A stretch of DNA of 64,000 bases. Source: Stenotrophomonas rhizophila. Lineage in GTDB: Bacteria; Pseudomonadota; Gammaproteobacteria; Xanthomonadales; Xanthomonadaceae. Shown one piece after another: positions 18,011 to 26,805 of this stretch. The first letter of the stretch is position 1. Each line of letters begins with the position of its first letter. The notes beneath the pieces are model-generated. The model saw only the letters and a list, made by a program, of their open reading frames with translations. It ran no database searches and was not told the DNA's origin. The position numbers and the translations under genes were made by a program. The DNA lies in assembly GCF_007667275.1 (NCBI RefSeq), contig NZ_VDQT01000002.1, positions 248,001 through 312,000 on the forward strand. The letters run 5' to 3'.

Positions 18011-18952
18011 ATGGCCGGTGCCAGCCTGTTTGCGTTGCTCGACGATATTGCGGCCCTGCTCGATGACGTCTCGATCCTGACCAAGGTCGCGGCCAAGAAG
18101 ACCGCCGGCGTCCTCGGCGACGACCTGGCGCTGAACGCGCAGCAGGTCACCGGGGTGAACGCCAACCGGGAATTGCCGGTGGTATGGGCCGTGGCCAAAG
18201 GCTCGCTGGTCAACAAGGCGATCCTGGTGCCGGCGGCGCTGGCGATCAGCGCACTGGAAGCCTGGCTCAAGGGCAAGGGCTATCCGATCCCGATCGTAGT
18301 GCCGTTGATGATGATCGGCGGCGCGTTCCTCTGCTACGAGGGCGTGGAAAAACTGGCGCACCGGTTCCTGCATTCGCAGGAAGAGGACGAGCAGCAGAAG
18401 GCCGCCCGGCTCAAGGCGCTGGCCGACGACAAGGTCGACATGGTGGCGTGGGAGAAGGACAAGGTGAAGGGCGCGATCCGCACCGATTTCATCCTGTCGG
18501 CCGAAATCATCGTGCTGTCGCTGGGCGTGGTGTCGGCCGCGCCGTTCCTCAACCAGGTCACCGCGCTGGTGGTGATCGCCTTGGGCATGACCGTGTTCGT
18601 GTACGGGCTGGTGGCCGGCATCGTGAAGCTGGATGACGCGGGCCTGTACCTGTCGAAGAAGGGCGGGGCGCTGGCCGCGTTCGGACGCGGCCTGGTGGCG
18701 TCGGCGCCGTGGCTGATGAAGTTCCTGTCGGTGGCCGGCACCCTGGCCATGTTCCTGGTCGGCGGTGGCATCCTGGTGCACAACGTGCCGGCCGTGCATC
18801 ACGTCGTGCTGGGCATCGCCGGCAAGGTGGCACCGTGGGGCTGGCTGGTGGAAGCGGGCGCGAACCTCGTCGTCGGCGTGATCGCCGGTGCGGTGGTACT
18901 GGCCGCGGTGACCGGGTTCCAGAAAATCCGCGGAAAAACGCCGGCGCACTGA
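18011..18952 (+). CDS. yedI: DUF808 family inner membrane protein (YedI-like)
   Basis: Integral membrane protein of 313 residues. The ATG at 18011 gives the conserved N-terminus MAGASLFALLDDIAALLDDV seen in YedI proteins; the upstream extension of the frame overlaps the divergent ubiB promoter and looks non-coding. There are about seven hydrophobic segments and a central charged cytoplasmic stretch (about 115-150). The family function is unknown. A SMAG-like palindrome begins four bases after the stop. Confidence 0.85.
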   Translation: MAGASLFALLDDIAALLDDVSILTKVAAKKTAGVLGDDLALNAQQVTGVNANRELPVVWAVAKGSLVNKAILVPAALAISALEAWLKGKGYPIPIVVPLMMIGGAFLCYEGVEKLAHRFLHSQEEDEQQKAARLKALADDKVDMVAWEKDKVKGAIRTDFILSAEIIVLSLGVVSAAPFLNQVTALVVIALGMTVFVYGLVAGIVKLDDAGLYLSKKGGALAAFGRGLVASAPWLMKFLSVAGTLAMFLVGGGILVHNVPAVHHVVLGIAGKVAPWGWLVEAGANLVVGVIAGAVVLAAVTGFQKIRGKTPAH

Positions 18953-18955
18953 GGC

Positions 18956-18980
18956 GTAGAGCCACGCCCTGCGTGGCTCC
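18956..18980 (+). repeat. SMAG-like palindrome (single)
   Basis: GTAGAGCCACGC-cct-GCGTGGCTC: a GTAG end followed by an 8-9 base inverted repeat. The same unit is found at 35836-35903, and a GTAA variant at 42237. It lies between two convergent genes. Confidence 0.75.
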
Positions 18981-18994
18981 CGTTCGTCGAGGCA

Positions 18995-20548
18995 TTACCC
19001 CGCCTGGACGCGGTTCTTGCCCACCCGCTTGGCCGCGTACAACGCGGCATCGGCGCGCTTGAGCAGCGCGTCGCCGCTTTCGCCGGGCTGCCATTGGCTC
19101 AGGCCGGCGCTGAAGTGCACCGGCACGCGCTTGCCGTCCAGCTGCAGCGGGCGCTGCGCCAGCGAACGCTGCAGGCGTTGCAGGGTGGACATGCTGTCCG
19201 CGCCCGGGGTTTCGGGCATCAGCAGCACGAACTCGTCGCCGCCGATGCGGGCAATGGTGTCGCTGCTGCGCAACAGCAGCTGGCACACCGTGACCAGGTG
19301 GCGCAGGATCGCGTCGCCGCCGGGGTGTCCATGCGCCTCGTTGGTCTGGTGGAAATCGTCCAGGTCCAGCAGCGCCAGCGCCAGCGGATGGGCGTGCCGC
19401 GCGGCGCGCGCCAGCTCGCGCTCCAGCAGTTCGTCAAAGCCGCGCCGGTTGAGCGCGCCGGTCAGTGGATCGGTGCGCACCAGCCCGGACACATCACGCA
19501 GTTCCTGTTCCAGTTCGGCGATGCGCGCTTCAGCCTGTTCCACTTCGCGGCGTGCGTTGCCCAGGTGGTCGCGCGCCTGCAGCGCCTGTTCCTGGACGCG
19601 CGTGGTGTCCTGCAGGACGTCCTGCAGCAGCTGGTTGAGGTCGGCGATGCTGCGGGCCTCCTTCAGCGCCAGCGCGTAGCTGCTGATCCGGTCGTGGTAT
19701 TCGCCGGTGCTGACCGCCATGCCATCCAGGTGCTCGATGAACCCGCCCATCAGGCTTTTCATCGCCGCCTTCGATTCGATGATGCCCTGCTTGAGCAGGC
19801 CCTGCTTGTAGATCACCTCGCGCAGGTTGGCCCGCGCCTGCTCCACCGAGTCGCGGTCCAACGGGCCGCCGATCAGCTCGCGTACCGCGTGCAGCTGCCC
19901 GTGCAGCCAGCTGCTGTCGTCGAGCAGCTCGCCGATGTTGTCCAGCAGCAGGTCGAACAGGCTCAGCAGCAGCTCCTGCTGTTCCTGCCAGCCATCGCTG
20001 CGCACGCCGATCTGGTGGGTCAGCTCGCGCAGGCGCAGTTCCAGCGGCTGCAGCGGCTGGCCGGGGTGCCATTGGCGCAGCTCGGCGGCCAACTGCACCG
20101 GTTCGTCCTTGAGCTCCGGCATGTTCTGCAGCAGGCTGGCAACGGTCACGCCCAGGGTCACGCGCAGCAGCTCGCGCAGGCGCAGGCTGTCGGGCTGCCC
20201 GTCCGGGCTTTCCTGCTCGATGGTACGGATGTACTTGTCGATCAGCTGGCGCATGGCGCGGCCGTAGCTGACCCAGTCGGCGCTGCGCTGCGCCGACTGC
20301 AGGCGCAGGCCCATGTCGCCCAGCTCGCCGGGCAGGGTGGACATCCCATGGGCAAAGGCAGCCAGCAGCGGTTCGGGCTGGTCGGCCCCGGCGAACAGGC
20401 GCTGCAGCATGGCGCTGCTGCCCCCCTTGGGTCCCGGCGCTTCCGCATCCGCGCCGGCCGCGCTGTCCCTGGCCTGCCGGCGCAACAGCAGCCGACCCAC
20501 GGCAGTGCCGGGGCTGGGGCTGGGAAGAGCGTCCTGCGGGTCCTTCAT
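18995..20548 (-). CDS. Diguanylate cyclase (GGDEF domain)
   Basis: Cytosolic protein of 517 residues making c-di-GMP from GTP. The C-terminal GGDEF domain (about 345-515) has the intact catalytic motif IARIGGDEFVLL and the substrate motif NRRGFDELL. The RxxD of a typical I-site is not obvious five residues before GGDEF (sequence LRSSDTIARIGGDEF). The long N-terminal part is helical, with a coiled coil (about 300-345) that probably mediates dimerisation. No membrane segments are seen. The c-di-GMP receptor Clp is encoded in the same window, which is notable but no proof of a direct link. Confidence 0.9.
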   Translation of the reverse strand: MKDPQDALPSPSPGTAVGRLLLRRQARDSAAGADAEAPGPKGGSSAMLQRLFAGADQPEPLLAAFAHGMSTLPGELGDMGLRLQSAQRSADWVSYGRAMRQLIDKYIRTIEQESPDGQPDSLRLRELLRVTLGVTVASLLQNMPELKDEPVQLAAELRQWHPGQPLQPLELRLRELTHQIGVRSDGWQEQQELLLSLFDLLLDNIGELLDDSSWLHGQLHAVRELIGGPLDRDSVEQARANLREVIYKQGLLKQGIIESKAAMKSLMGGFIEHLDGMAVSTGEYHDRISSYALALKEARSIADLNQLLQDVLQDTTRVQEQALQARDHLGNARREVEQAEARIAELEQELRDVSGLVRTDPLTGALNRRGFDELLERELARAARHAHPLALALLDLDDFHQTNEAHGHPGGDAILRHLVTVCQLLLRSSDTIARIGGDEFVLLMPETPGADSMSTLQRLQRSLAQRPLQLDGKRVPVHFSAGLSQWQPGESGDALLKRADAALYAAKRVGKNRVQAG

Positions 20549-20682
20549 GCGGCGGGTCCTGGTGGGTCACCGGCTGCGGGCGCCGGACGGGGGAAGCGTT
20601 GGAACAGTATCGGCGCCGGTGTCGCCGGCTTGAACCCGGTGCTGTGCCACGATGGTAGGGAATCGGACCGCAGGAGTATGCG

Positions 20683-21315
20683 ATGAAGGTGATGCTGGTG
20701 GGCGCGACCGGGCTGGTCGGCGGGCACGTACTGCAGCAACTGCTCGAGGATCCCCGCTGCGACGGGGTGGTGGCGCCGACCCGGCGGCCGCTGGACGTGG
20801 CCGACCCCGCCCTGCACAACCCGGTGGTGGACTTCGAGCGGTTGCCGCTGGAGCCGGACTGGTGGGCGGTGGACGCGGTGATCTGCGCCTTGGGCAGCAC
20901 GATCCGGCAGGCTGGCAGCCGTGAGGTGTTTGCGCGGATCGACCACGACTATCCGCTGCAGGTGGCCGCGCAGGCGCGGGCACGCGGCGCGCATGCGTTC
21001 GTGTTGAACTCGGCGAAGGGCGCCGACGCCGGGTCGCGGATCTTCTACAACCAGGTGAAGGGGCGACTGGAACAGGACCTGCGCGCGCTGGGGTATCCCT
21101 CGCTGAGCCTGGTTCGGCCCGGGCTGATCGGCGGCGAGCGCAGCGAGCGACGCACCGGCGAGCACCTGGCCAGCCTGGTGCTGGGCGCGCTGGGGCCGGT
21201 GCTGCCCCGCGCATGGCGGATCAATCCCGCCGAGCGCATCGCTGCCGCGATGGTCGAAGCGGCACTGCAACCACGGCCTGGCGTCCACGTGATCGGATCC
21301 GCCGAACTGGGGTAG
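20683..21315 (+). CDS. NAD(P)-binding Rossmann protein of the SDR/NmrA type
   Basis: Cytosolic 210-residue protein of the atypical short-chain dehydrogenase group. The dinucleotide-binding motif MLVGATGLVGGHV starts at residue 4, and the LVRPGLIGGER segment lies near 145. A YxxxK-like FYNQVKG motif follows the SAKGAD segment, as in catalytically active SDRs. Such small proteins are often called NAD-dependent epimerases or oxidoreductases; the substrate is unknown. GCAGGAG lies seven bases before the ATG. It is monocistronic and followed by a bidirectional hairpin. Confidence 0.8.
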   Translation: MKVMLVGATGLVGGHVLQQLLEDPRCDGVVAPTRRPLDVADPALHNPVVDFERLPLEPDWWAVDAVICALGSTIRQAGSREVFARIDHDYPLQVAAQARARGAHAFVLNSAKGADAGSRIFYNQVKGRLEQDLRALGYPSLSLVRPGLIGGERSERRTGEHLASLVLGALGPVLPRAWRINPAERIAAAMVEAALQPRPGVHVIGSAELG

Positions 21316-21399
21316 GGTCGGATGCCAATCGACCGCCGATAACCTCTCCTCACCCGGTAACGCATGGAAATGAAACGGAGACTCATCCATGCGCCAAAC

Positions 21400-21429
21400 G
21401 ATGACGGCCACCCTGGGGTGGCCGTCATC
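21400..21429. terminator. Strong hairpin between convergent genes
   Basis: GATGACGGCCACC-ctgg-GGTGGCCGTCATC is a perfect thirteen-base stem between the Rossmann gene and the E2 gene, which converge here. There is no T run; it probably acts as a bidirectional terminator. Confidence 0.6.
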
Positions 21430-21455
21430 GCATCAGACACATCCAGGCGGATGGA

Positions 21456-22856
21456 TCAGTTCGCCAAGGCCAGGTCGTCCAGCATCGCGCGCAGGAAGCG
21501 GGCGGCTTCACCGCCGGTGGCAGCGCGGTGGTCGAACGTGACCGACAGCGGGATCACCTTGTGCGCTTCCACCCCGCCCATCACCGGGGTCATCTGGTGG
21601 CGGGCACGGCCGGCACCGACGATGGCGACGCACGGCGGCACCACGACCGGGGTCGCGTAGCGGCCGGCGAACATGCCGAAGTTGGACAGCGAGATGGTGT
21701 AGCCGCTCAGCTCGGACGCCGCGATCGAACGCGCTTCCACCTGCTCGCGCAGGCGGTTCACGCCCTCGCGGATGCCGCGCGCGTCCAGCACGTCGGCATT
21801 GCGCAGGGCGGGCACGAACAGGCCATCGTCGGTGTCCACCGCGATGCCCACGTCCACGTGCGCGTGCAGGGTGCGGGTCAGCGCGTCGCCATCGAACCAG
21901 GCATTGAGCGCCGGCACCTTCTGGCAGCCGACCACGATCGCACGCACCAGGCGGGCGGTGACGTCGTTGCCCGGCACCCAGGCGTGGATGTCGGCATCGT
22001 CGTTCAGCGTGGTCGGCACGACCTTGCTGTGCGCATCGGCCATCACCCGCGCCATGTTGCGGCGCACACCCTTGAGCGGTTCCGGCTGGCCCTTGGCGAC
22101 CACGCCCGGCGGCTGGGTGCGCATCGGCTTGCCAGCGGCCGACAACGGCGCGCGGGCATCGGCGCGGGCCACGGGCGCGGCAGCGGCGACCGGGGCAGCG
22201 GCGGCAACCGGAGCCGCCGCTGCGGGCGCGGCACCGACCTTGGCGCTGCCATCGGCGGCGGCCTGCTTGACGTCGGCCATGGTCACCGCGCCATCGGCAC
22301 CGGTGGCGCGCACGCGGCTCAGGTCCACGCCCAGCTTGCGCGCGGTGGCACGCACTGCCGGCACGGCCTTGACCCCGCCCACCGCCACCGCCTGCTCGGC
22401 GTGCACGGCATTGGAGCTCTGCATCGCGCCGACCACGGTTCCGGCGTCATCGCGCTCGGCGCCGGGCGTGGCGATCTCGCCACCCTCATCGGACGCCACC
22501 ACCTTGTCCGGCTGCGCCGCGGCGGTCTGGCCGGTGCTGGGCGTGGGCGAGGGAGCGGCATGCCCGTGGCTGTGGCCGGTGTCCTGGCCATCGGCGCGCT
22601 GCGGCAGGTTCGGGTCCAGTTCGAACTGGGCCAGCACGCTGCCGGTGGGGATGATGTCGCCCGCACCGCCGGCCAGCTTCAGTACCTTGCCGGAGAACGG
22701 CGACGGTACTTCCACCACGGCCTTGGCGGTCTCCATGGAGACCAGCGGCTCGTCCAGCTTGATCACGTCGCCTTCCTTGACGAACCACTCGACGATCGTT
22801 GCGTCGGGCAGGCCTTCGCCAAGGTCGGGCAGGTGGAAATTCTTGTTCTCACTCAT
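21456..22856 (-). CDS. 2-oxo acid dehydrogenase E2 (dihydrolipoamide acyltransferase)
   Basis: Core E2 subunit of 466 residues, transferring the acyl group from lipoate to CoA. The N-terminal lipoyl domain has the lipoylated lysine in SMETAKAVVEVPSP (about residue 46). An Ala/Pro linker, a peripheral subunit-binding domain (VRATARKLGVDLSRVRATG, about 170-205), a second Ala-rich linker and a catalytic domain follow. The catalytic motif near the C-terminus reads FDHRAATGGEAARFL: the histidine is present but the usual Asp of HxxxDG is Thr. The ATG at 22856 overlaps the SH3 gene stop (ATGA). No E3 gene is in the operon, so E3 must come from elsewhere. Confidence 0.88.
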   Translation of the reverse strand: MSENKNFHLPDLGEGLPDATIVEWFVKEGDVIKLDEPLVSMETAKAVVEVPSPFSGKVLKLAGGAGDIIPTGSVLAQFELDPNLPQRADGQDTGHSHGHAAPSPTPSTGQTAAAQPDKVVASDEGGEIATPGAERDDAGTVVGAMQSSNAVHAEQAVAVGGVKAVPAVRATARKLGVDLSRVRATGADGAVTMADVKQAAADGSAKVGAAPAAAAPVAAAAPVAAAAPVARADARAPLSAAGKPMRTQPPGVVAKGQPEPLKGVRRNMARVMADAHSKVVPTTLNDDADIHAWVPGNDVTARLVRAIVVGCQKVPALNAWFDGDALTRTLHAHVDVGIAVDTDDGLFVPALRNADVLDARGIREGVNRLREQVEARSIAASELSGYTISLSNFGMFAGRYATPVVVPPCVAIVGAGRARHQMTPVMGGVEAHKVIPLSVTFDHRAATGGEAARFLRAMLDDLALAN

Positions 22857-23206
22857 GTGCAGTTCTCTTCCAGCAGTTCGAGATCGCGGGCCGGCAGCCA
22901 GCCCGTCGCGCCGTTCGCGCGCTCGGACCACCACCAGCCACCGTGTTCATGATGCAGCTTGACCATTTCACCGCTGTCCACGTCCAGTTCGCGGGCGTCA
23001 TAGTCGCGCAGGGCCTCTGCGCGACCATCGTCCAGCATCTGCAACCACGCCACCGGTGCCCAGCCTGCACGCCCGTCATCGGTGCGTACCCAGGCGAACG
23101 CCGGCCATTCCTCGTCACGAACACCCAGTTCGACGATCTGGCCGGTGCGGAACCGGAGCGGGTTGGGGTACTGGCTGCGGTACGGGCCCAGGAGTCTGGC
23201 CCGCAT
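22853..23206 (-). CDS. Small SH3-domain protein inside the dehydrogenase operon
   Basis: A 117-residue cytosolic protein with two SH3-like halves: about 1-58 (GQIVELGVRDEEWPAFAWV and GRAGWAPVAWL) and about 62-117 (ALRDYDARELDVDSGEMV and GATGWLPARDLELLEE). The ALRDYDA-x-E-L-x-V motif is typical of SH3 folds. It starts one base after the E1beta stop and overlaps the E2 start, so it is certainly cotranslated with the complex. A scaffold or assembly role for the dehydrogenase is my inference; no enzyme motif is present. Confidence 0.8.
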   Translation of the reverse strand: MRARLLGPYRSQYPNPLRFRTGQIVELGVRDEEWPAFAWVRTDDGRAGWAPVAWLQMLDDGRAEALRDYDARELDVDSGEMVKLHHEHGGWWWSERANGATGWLPARDLELLEENCT

Positions 23207-23207
23207 G

Positions 23208-24275
23208 TCAGCCCGCCGCCACCGCGCGTTTGGCCGCGCTCACGATCCGGTCCACGCTGGGCAGGTACTTCATTTCCAGGCGGAACAACGGAATGTGGGT
23301 GTCGTAGCCGGTGACGCGTTCGACCGGCGCCAGCAGGTCGTACAGCGATTCCTCGGCCAGCCGCGCGGCGATCTCGGCACCAAAGCCCGCTGTCTTCGGG
23401 GCCTCCTGCACGATCACGCAGCGGCCGGTCTTGGCCACCGATTCGGCAATGGTGGCGAAATCGAGCGGACGCAGCGTGGCCACGTCGATCACTTCGGCAC
23501 TGATGCCTTCGCCAGCCAGCTTGTCGGCCGCTTCCAGCGCTTCCTTCACCTGCGCGCCCCAGGTCACCAGGGTCACGTCGGTGCCATCGCGCAGCACGAA
23601 GCACACATCCAGCGGCAGCGCCTCGCCATCGTTGACCACCACTTCCTTGTACTGGCGGTAGATGCGCTTGGGCTCCATGTAGATCACCGGATCCGGTTCG
23701 CGGATCGCGGCCAGCAGCAAGCCGTAGGCGCGCTGCGGCGAAGACGGCAGCACCACGCGCAGGCCCGGCACGTTGGTGAAGATCGCCTCGTTGGCTTCGC
23801 TGTGATGTTCCGGCGCGCGGATGCCGCCGCCCCACGGCACGCGCAGCACCATCGGGCAGTGCAGGCGGCCACGGGTGCGGTAACGCAGGCGCGCGGCGTG
23901 GCAGACGATGTGGTCCACCATCGGGTACATGAAGCCGTCGAACTGGGCTTCGGCCACCGGCTTCATGCCCTGCGCGGCCAGGCCGATGGTCAGGCCGGCA
24001 ATCGTGGTTTCATCCAGCGGGGTGTCCAGGATGCGGTCGGCGCCGAAGCGCTGCTGCAGGCCGGCCGTGGCGCGGAACACGCCGCCGTTGACGCCGACGT
24101 CCTCGCCGAGGACCAGCACCGACTTGTCGTGTTCCAGCTCCCATGCCAGGGCCTGGGTGATGGCTTCGATGAGGGTGATGGGCGTGGTGGTCATGCTCTC
24201 TTCTCCGCGCGCGACGGCGGCGCTGTCGGCGGCGTTGGTCTGCGCGCTGGAGGCGCCGTTCTTGATCTCATCCAT
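23208..24275 (-). CDS. 2-oxo acid dehydrogenase E1 beta subunit
   Basis: Beta subunit of the thiamine diphosphate-dependent E1, 355 residues. It has the family core LGEDVGVNGGVFRAT, DTPLDE, AEAQFDGF and the C-terminal transketolase domain (ISAEVIDVATLRPLD). The ATG at 24275 has GGAG six bases upstream and overlaps the E1alpha stop by eight bases; an ATG at 24194 with GAGAAGAGAG is nearer the conserved family start, so the first 27 residues are uncertain. It pairs with E1alpha to decarboxylate pyruvate or branched-chain 2-oxo acids and acylate E2 lipoate. Confidence 0.88.
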   Translation of the reverse strand: MDEIKNGASSAQTNAADSAAVARGEESMTTTPITLIEAITQALAWELEHDKSVLVLGEDVGVNGGVFRATAGLQQRFGADRILDTPLDETTIAGLTIGLAAQGMKPVAEAQFDGFMYPMVDHIVCHAARLRYRTRGRLHCPMVLRVPWGGGIRAPEHHSEANEAIFTNVPGLRVVLPSSPQRAYGLLLAAIREPDPVIYMEPKRIYRQYKEVVVNDGEALPLDVCFVLRDGTDVTLVTWGAQVKEALEAADKLAGEGISAEVIDVATLRPLDFATIAESVAKTGRCVIVQEAPKTAGFGAEIAARLAEESLYDLLAPVERVTGYDTHIPLFRLEMKYLPSVDRIVSAAKRAVAAG

Positions 24276-25350
24276 GGCGCTGCTCCAGGGCGATCGCCTG
24301 CGCGCGCTGGGCCAGCAGGTCCTGCGGCGGATCGGCATACAGGAAGTCGAACATCGCCTCGACCGGCTGCACCGGCGTGTTGAGGTACAGGTTCACTTCT
24401 TCATCCACGCGCTTGCCGCATTCCACGGTCCAGGCCTGTTCCTCTTCCTCGCTCCACACGCCCGCGTTGACCAGGTACTTGCGCAGGCGCAGCATCGGCT
24501 CCCGCTGCCAGGCGTCCTTCACCTCGGCGTCGTCGCGGTAGCGGCGCGCGTCATCGGCGGTGGTGTGGTCGGACAGGCGGTAGGTCATCAGTTCCAGCAC
24601 GGTTCCGCCGTCACCGGCCAGCGCGCGGTCGCGCGCCTCCAGCATGGCCGCCATCACCGCGATCAGGTCGTTGCCATCCACCTGCAGGCAATGCAGGCCG
24701 CCGGCCAGGCCCTTCTGGGCCAGGGTTTCGGCGCCGGTCTGGGCCGAACGCGGTACCGAGATCGCCCAGCCGTTGTTGACGATGCACAGGATCAGCGGCA
24801 GCTTGTAGGCACCGGCCGAGTTCAGCGCGGCGTAGAAGTCGGTCTTGGAGCTGCCACCGTCGCCGCAGACGGCCACGGCGATCTGCTTTTCCTGGTTGAG
24901 CTTGAACTTCAGCGCCGCGCCGGCGGCGTGCAGGCACTGGGTGGAAATCGGCACGCAGAACGGGAAGTCCTTGGCCGCATTGCCACCGTAGTCGTTGCCG
25001 CGCTCGTCGCCGCCCCAGTACATCAGCACGTCGCGCGGGCGCACGCCGCGCATGAACATCGCGCCGTATTCGCGGTAGGACGGTGCGAACACGTCGTCCT
25101 TCTGCATCGCCGCGCCGATCCCGACATGGGCCGCTTCATGCCCCAGGCAGGCCGCGTAAGTGCCCAGCTTGCCGGTGCGCTGCAACGCGATCGACTTGCC
25201 GTCGAACACGCGCACGAACAGCATCTGCTTGAACATCGGGAGCAGTGCGCGTGGATCGCGCAGGGCCTCGGGCAGGTCATCGCGGACGAGCGTGCCGTCC
25301 GTGTCCAGGTACTGGAGATATTCGATCTTGAACTCAGCGGCAACCGTCAT
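24268..25350 (-). CDS. pdhA: 2-oxo acid dehydrogenase E1 alpha subunit (PdhA/BkdA1 type)
   Basis: Alpha subunit of E1, 360 residues, binding thiamine diphosphate and Mg through CGDGGSSKTDFYAALNSAGA and the following VNNGWAIS. Other family motifs are RTGKLGTYAACLGHEA and APSYREYG, and the phosphorylation-loop-like YRLSDHTTADDARRYR. I chose the ATG at 25350 because AAGGTG lies ten bases upstream and the further upstream frame lacks family character. It heads the E1alpha-E1beta-SH3-E2 operon. Pyruvate versus branched-chain specificity cannot be settled from sequence, so the symbol is tentative. Confidence 0.85.
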   Translation of the reverse strand: MTVAAEFKIEYLQYLDTDGTLVRDDLPEALRDPRALLPMFKQMLFVRVFDGKSIALQRTGKLGTYAACLGHEAAHVGIGAAMQKDDVFAPSYREYGAMFMRGVRPRDVLMYWGGDERGNDYGGNAAKDFPFCVPISTQCLHAAGAALKFKLNQEKQIAVAVCGDGGSSKTDFYAALNSAGAYKLPLILCIVNNGWAISVPRSAQTGAETLAQKGLAGGLHCLQVDGNDLIAVMAAMLEARDRALAGDGGTVLELMTYRLSDHTTADDARRYRDDAEVKDAWQREPMLRLRKYLVNAGVWSEEEEQAWTVECGKRVDEEVNLYLNTPVQPVEAMFDFLYADPPQDLLAQRAQAIALEQRHG

Positions 25351-25683
25351 TGCGTACTGCACCTTCGACAGGAAGTTACAAATGATATGAATTGCCATGT
25401 TAAGGAAGGCGTATGAAAAAGCCGTCCTGCGGCGCAGCAAGAACTGGCCGGCGGGCCCTCTGGTATACCTCACGAAACGCCCGCAAGGCCAATAACATCA
25501 ACGTATTCAGTTGCATCAACGGTGCATGAGCGCGGTTCTGCGGGGGCCCGGCCCAGGCTCCCGGGTCGCCACTCCCGCGCTGAACACGCGGCCTCCCCGT
25601 GGTCCACACGCTGGCGTAGGGTGCACCCTGCGCAGGCATCCGGCCACTGCGCTACGCTTTCACCCCCTCAAGCGGTCCCCGCC
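25351..25683. other. Divergent intergenic region between pdhA and kynA
   Basis: A gap of 333 bases without a convincing gene. The part next to E1alpha (about 25375-25410) is clearly AT-rich for this genome, with TTAACA, AATTCATATCATTTG on the minus strand, and is the likely dehydrogenase promoter. The rest is GC-rich. No palindrome or leader peptide stood out. The open frame continuing upstream of E1alpha lacks a ribosome site. Confidence 0.5.
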
Positions 25684-26562
25684 ATGTCTGTCGACAAGAA
25701 CCAACGCGATCTGGAAGCCGGCATCCACACCGACCTGGAAGGCCGCCTCACCTACGGCGGCTACCTGCGGCTGGACCAGCTGCTGTCGGCGCAGCAGCCG
25801 CTGTCCAACCCGCCGCACCACGACGAAATGCTCTTCATCATCCAGCACCAGACCTCGGAGCTGTGGCTGAAGCTGCTGGGGCATGAGCTGCGCGCGGCGA
25901 TCGGTTTCCTGCAGCGCGACCAGGTCTGGCAGTGCCAGAAGGTGCTGGCGCGCAGCAAGCTGGTGCTCCGCCAGCTGACCGAGCAGTGGTCGGTGCTGGA
26001 AACGCTGACCCCGTCCGAATACATGGGCTTCCGCGACGTGCTGGGCCCGTCATCCGGTTTCCAGTCGCTGCAGTACCGCTACATCGAGTTCCTGCTGGGC
26101 AACAAGAACGCGCAGATGCTGCAGGTGTTCTCGCACGACCCGGAAGGCCAGGCGCAGCTGCAGCAGGTGCTGGACGCGCCGAGCCTGTACGAGGAATTCC
26201 TGCGCTACCTGGCGCGGTTCGGCCATGCCATTCCGGCCGGTTACCTCGATCGAGACTGGCAGCAGCCGCACGTGGCCGACGATGCGCTGCACCCGGTGTT
26301 CGAACGGATCTACCAGAACACCGACCGCTACTGGCGCGAGTACGCGCTGTGCGAAGACCTGGTGGACCTGGAAACGGCCTTCCAGCTCTGGCGCTTCCGG
26401 CACATGCGCACGGTGATGCGGGTGATCGGCTTCAAGCGCGGTACCGGCGGTTCCAGCGGGGTGGGGTTCCTGCGCCAGGCGCTCGAGCTGACCTTCTTCC
26501 CGGAGCTGTTCCAGGTGCGCACCACGATCCGCAACGACGACCCGCTGCCGCCGGACGCCTGA
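25684..26562 (+). CDS. kynA: Tryptophan 2,3-dioxygenase
   Basis: Haem enzyme of 292 residues that opens the indole ring of L-tryptophan to N-formylkynurenine, first step of the kynurenine pathway. The residues known from the Xanthomonas campestris enzyme are in place: His55 (in [10 protein letters not shown]) and haem ligand His240 (in WRFRHMRTV). The C-terminal substrate loop [15 protein letters not shown] is intact. The ATG at 25684 gives the family N-terminus. No kynB or kynU is nearby. The cell thus has tryptophan breakdown here and its synthesis 30 kb away in the same window. Confidence 0.95.
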   Translation: MSVDKNQRDLEAGIHTDLEGRLTYGGYLRLDQLLSAQQPLSNPPHHDEMLFIIQHQTSELWLKLLGHELRAAIGFLQRDQVWQCQKVLARSKLVLRQLTEQWSVLETLTPSEYMGFRDVLGPSSGFQSLQYRYIEFLLGNKNAQMLQVFSHDPEGQAQLQQVLDAPSLYEEFLRYLARFGHAIPAGYLDRDWQQPHVADDALHPVFERIYQNTDRYWREYALCEDLVDLETAFQLWRFRHMRTVMRVIGFKRGTGGSSGVGFLRQALELTFFPELFQVRTTIRNDDPLPPDA

Positions 26563-26805
26563 GCGGACCCCGGTCCTCCATAAGCCTATTCATGTTTGCC
26601 GGCCGCAACCGCCTTACGGTGCGGCAGGCCCCGCCGTTGCTGCGCTGGCGGTCGGGCACGGGTAGTTGCAGATGCAAGTTCAGCGACCATGCGGTGAGCT
26701 GCACACATCGGTGTGTATTTGACGTGAACGCCGTTGTTCTGGGATTCTCCCGCGTTGTCTCGCACATCGGACGTGCATGTCTTCCACCGAACCCAGGAAT
26801 CCCGC

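Noticed and set aside
24195..24274. Separate small peptide gene between E1alpha and E1beta
   Set aside because: The stretch is in frame with E1beta and is best read as its N-terminal extension.
21456..25350. Calling the operon specifically pyruvate or branched-chain dehydrogenase
   Set aside because: E1 and E2 motifs are shared by both groups, and there is no E3 or regulator beside them that would decide.
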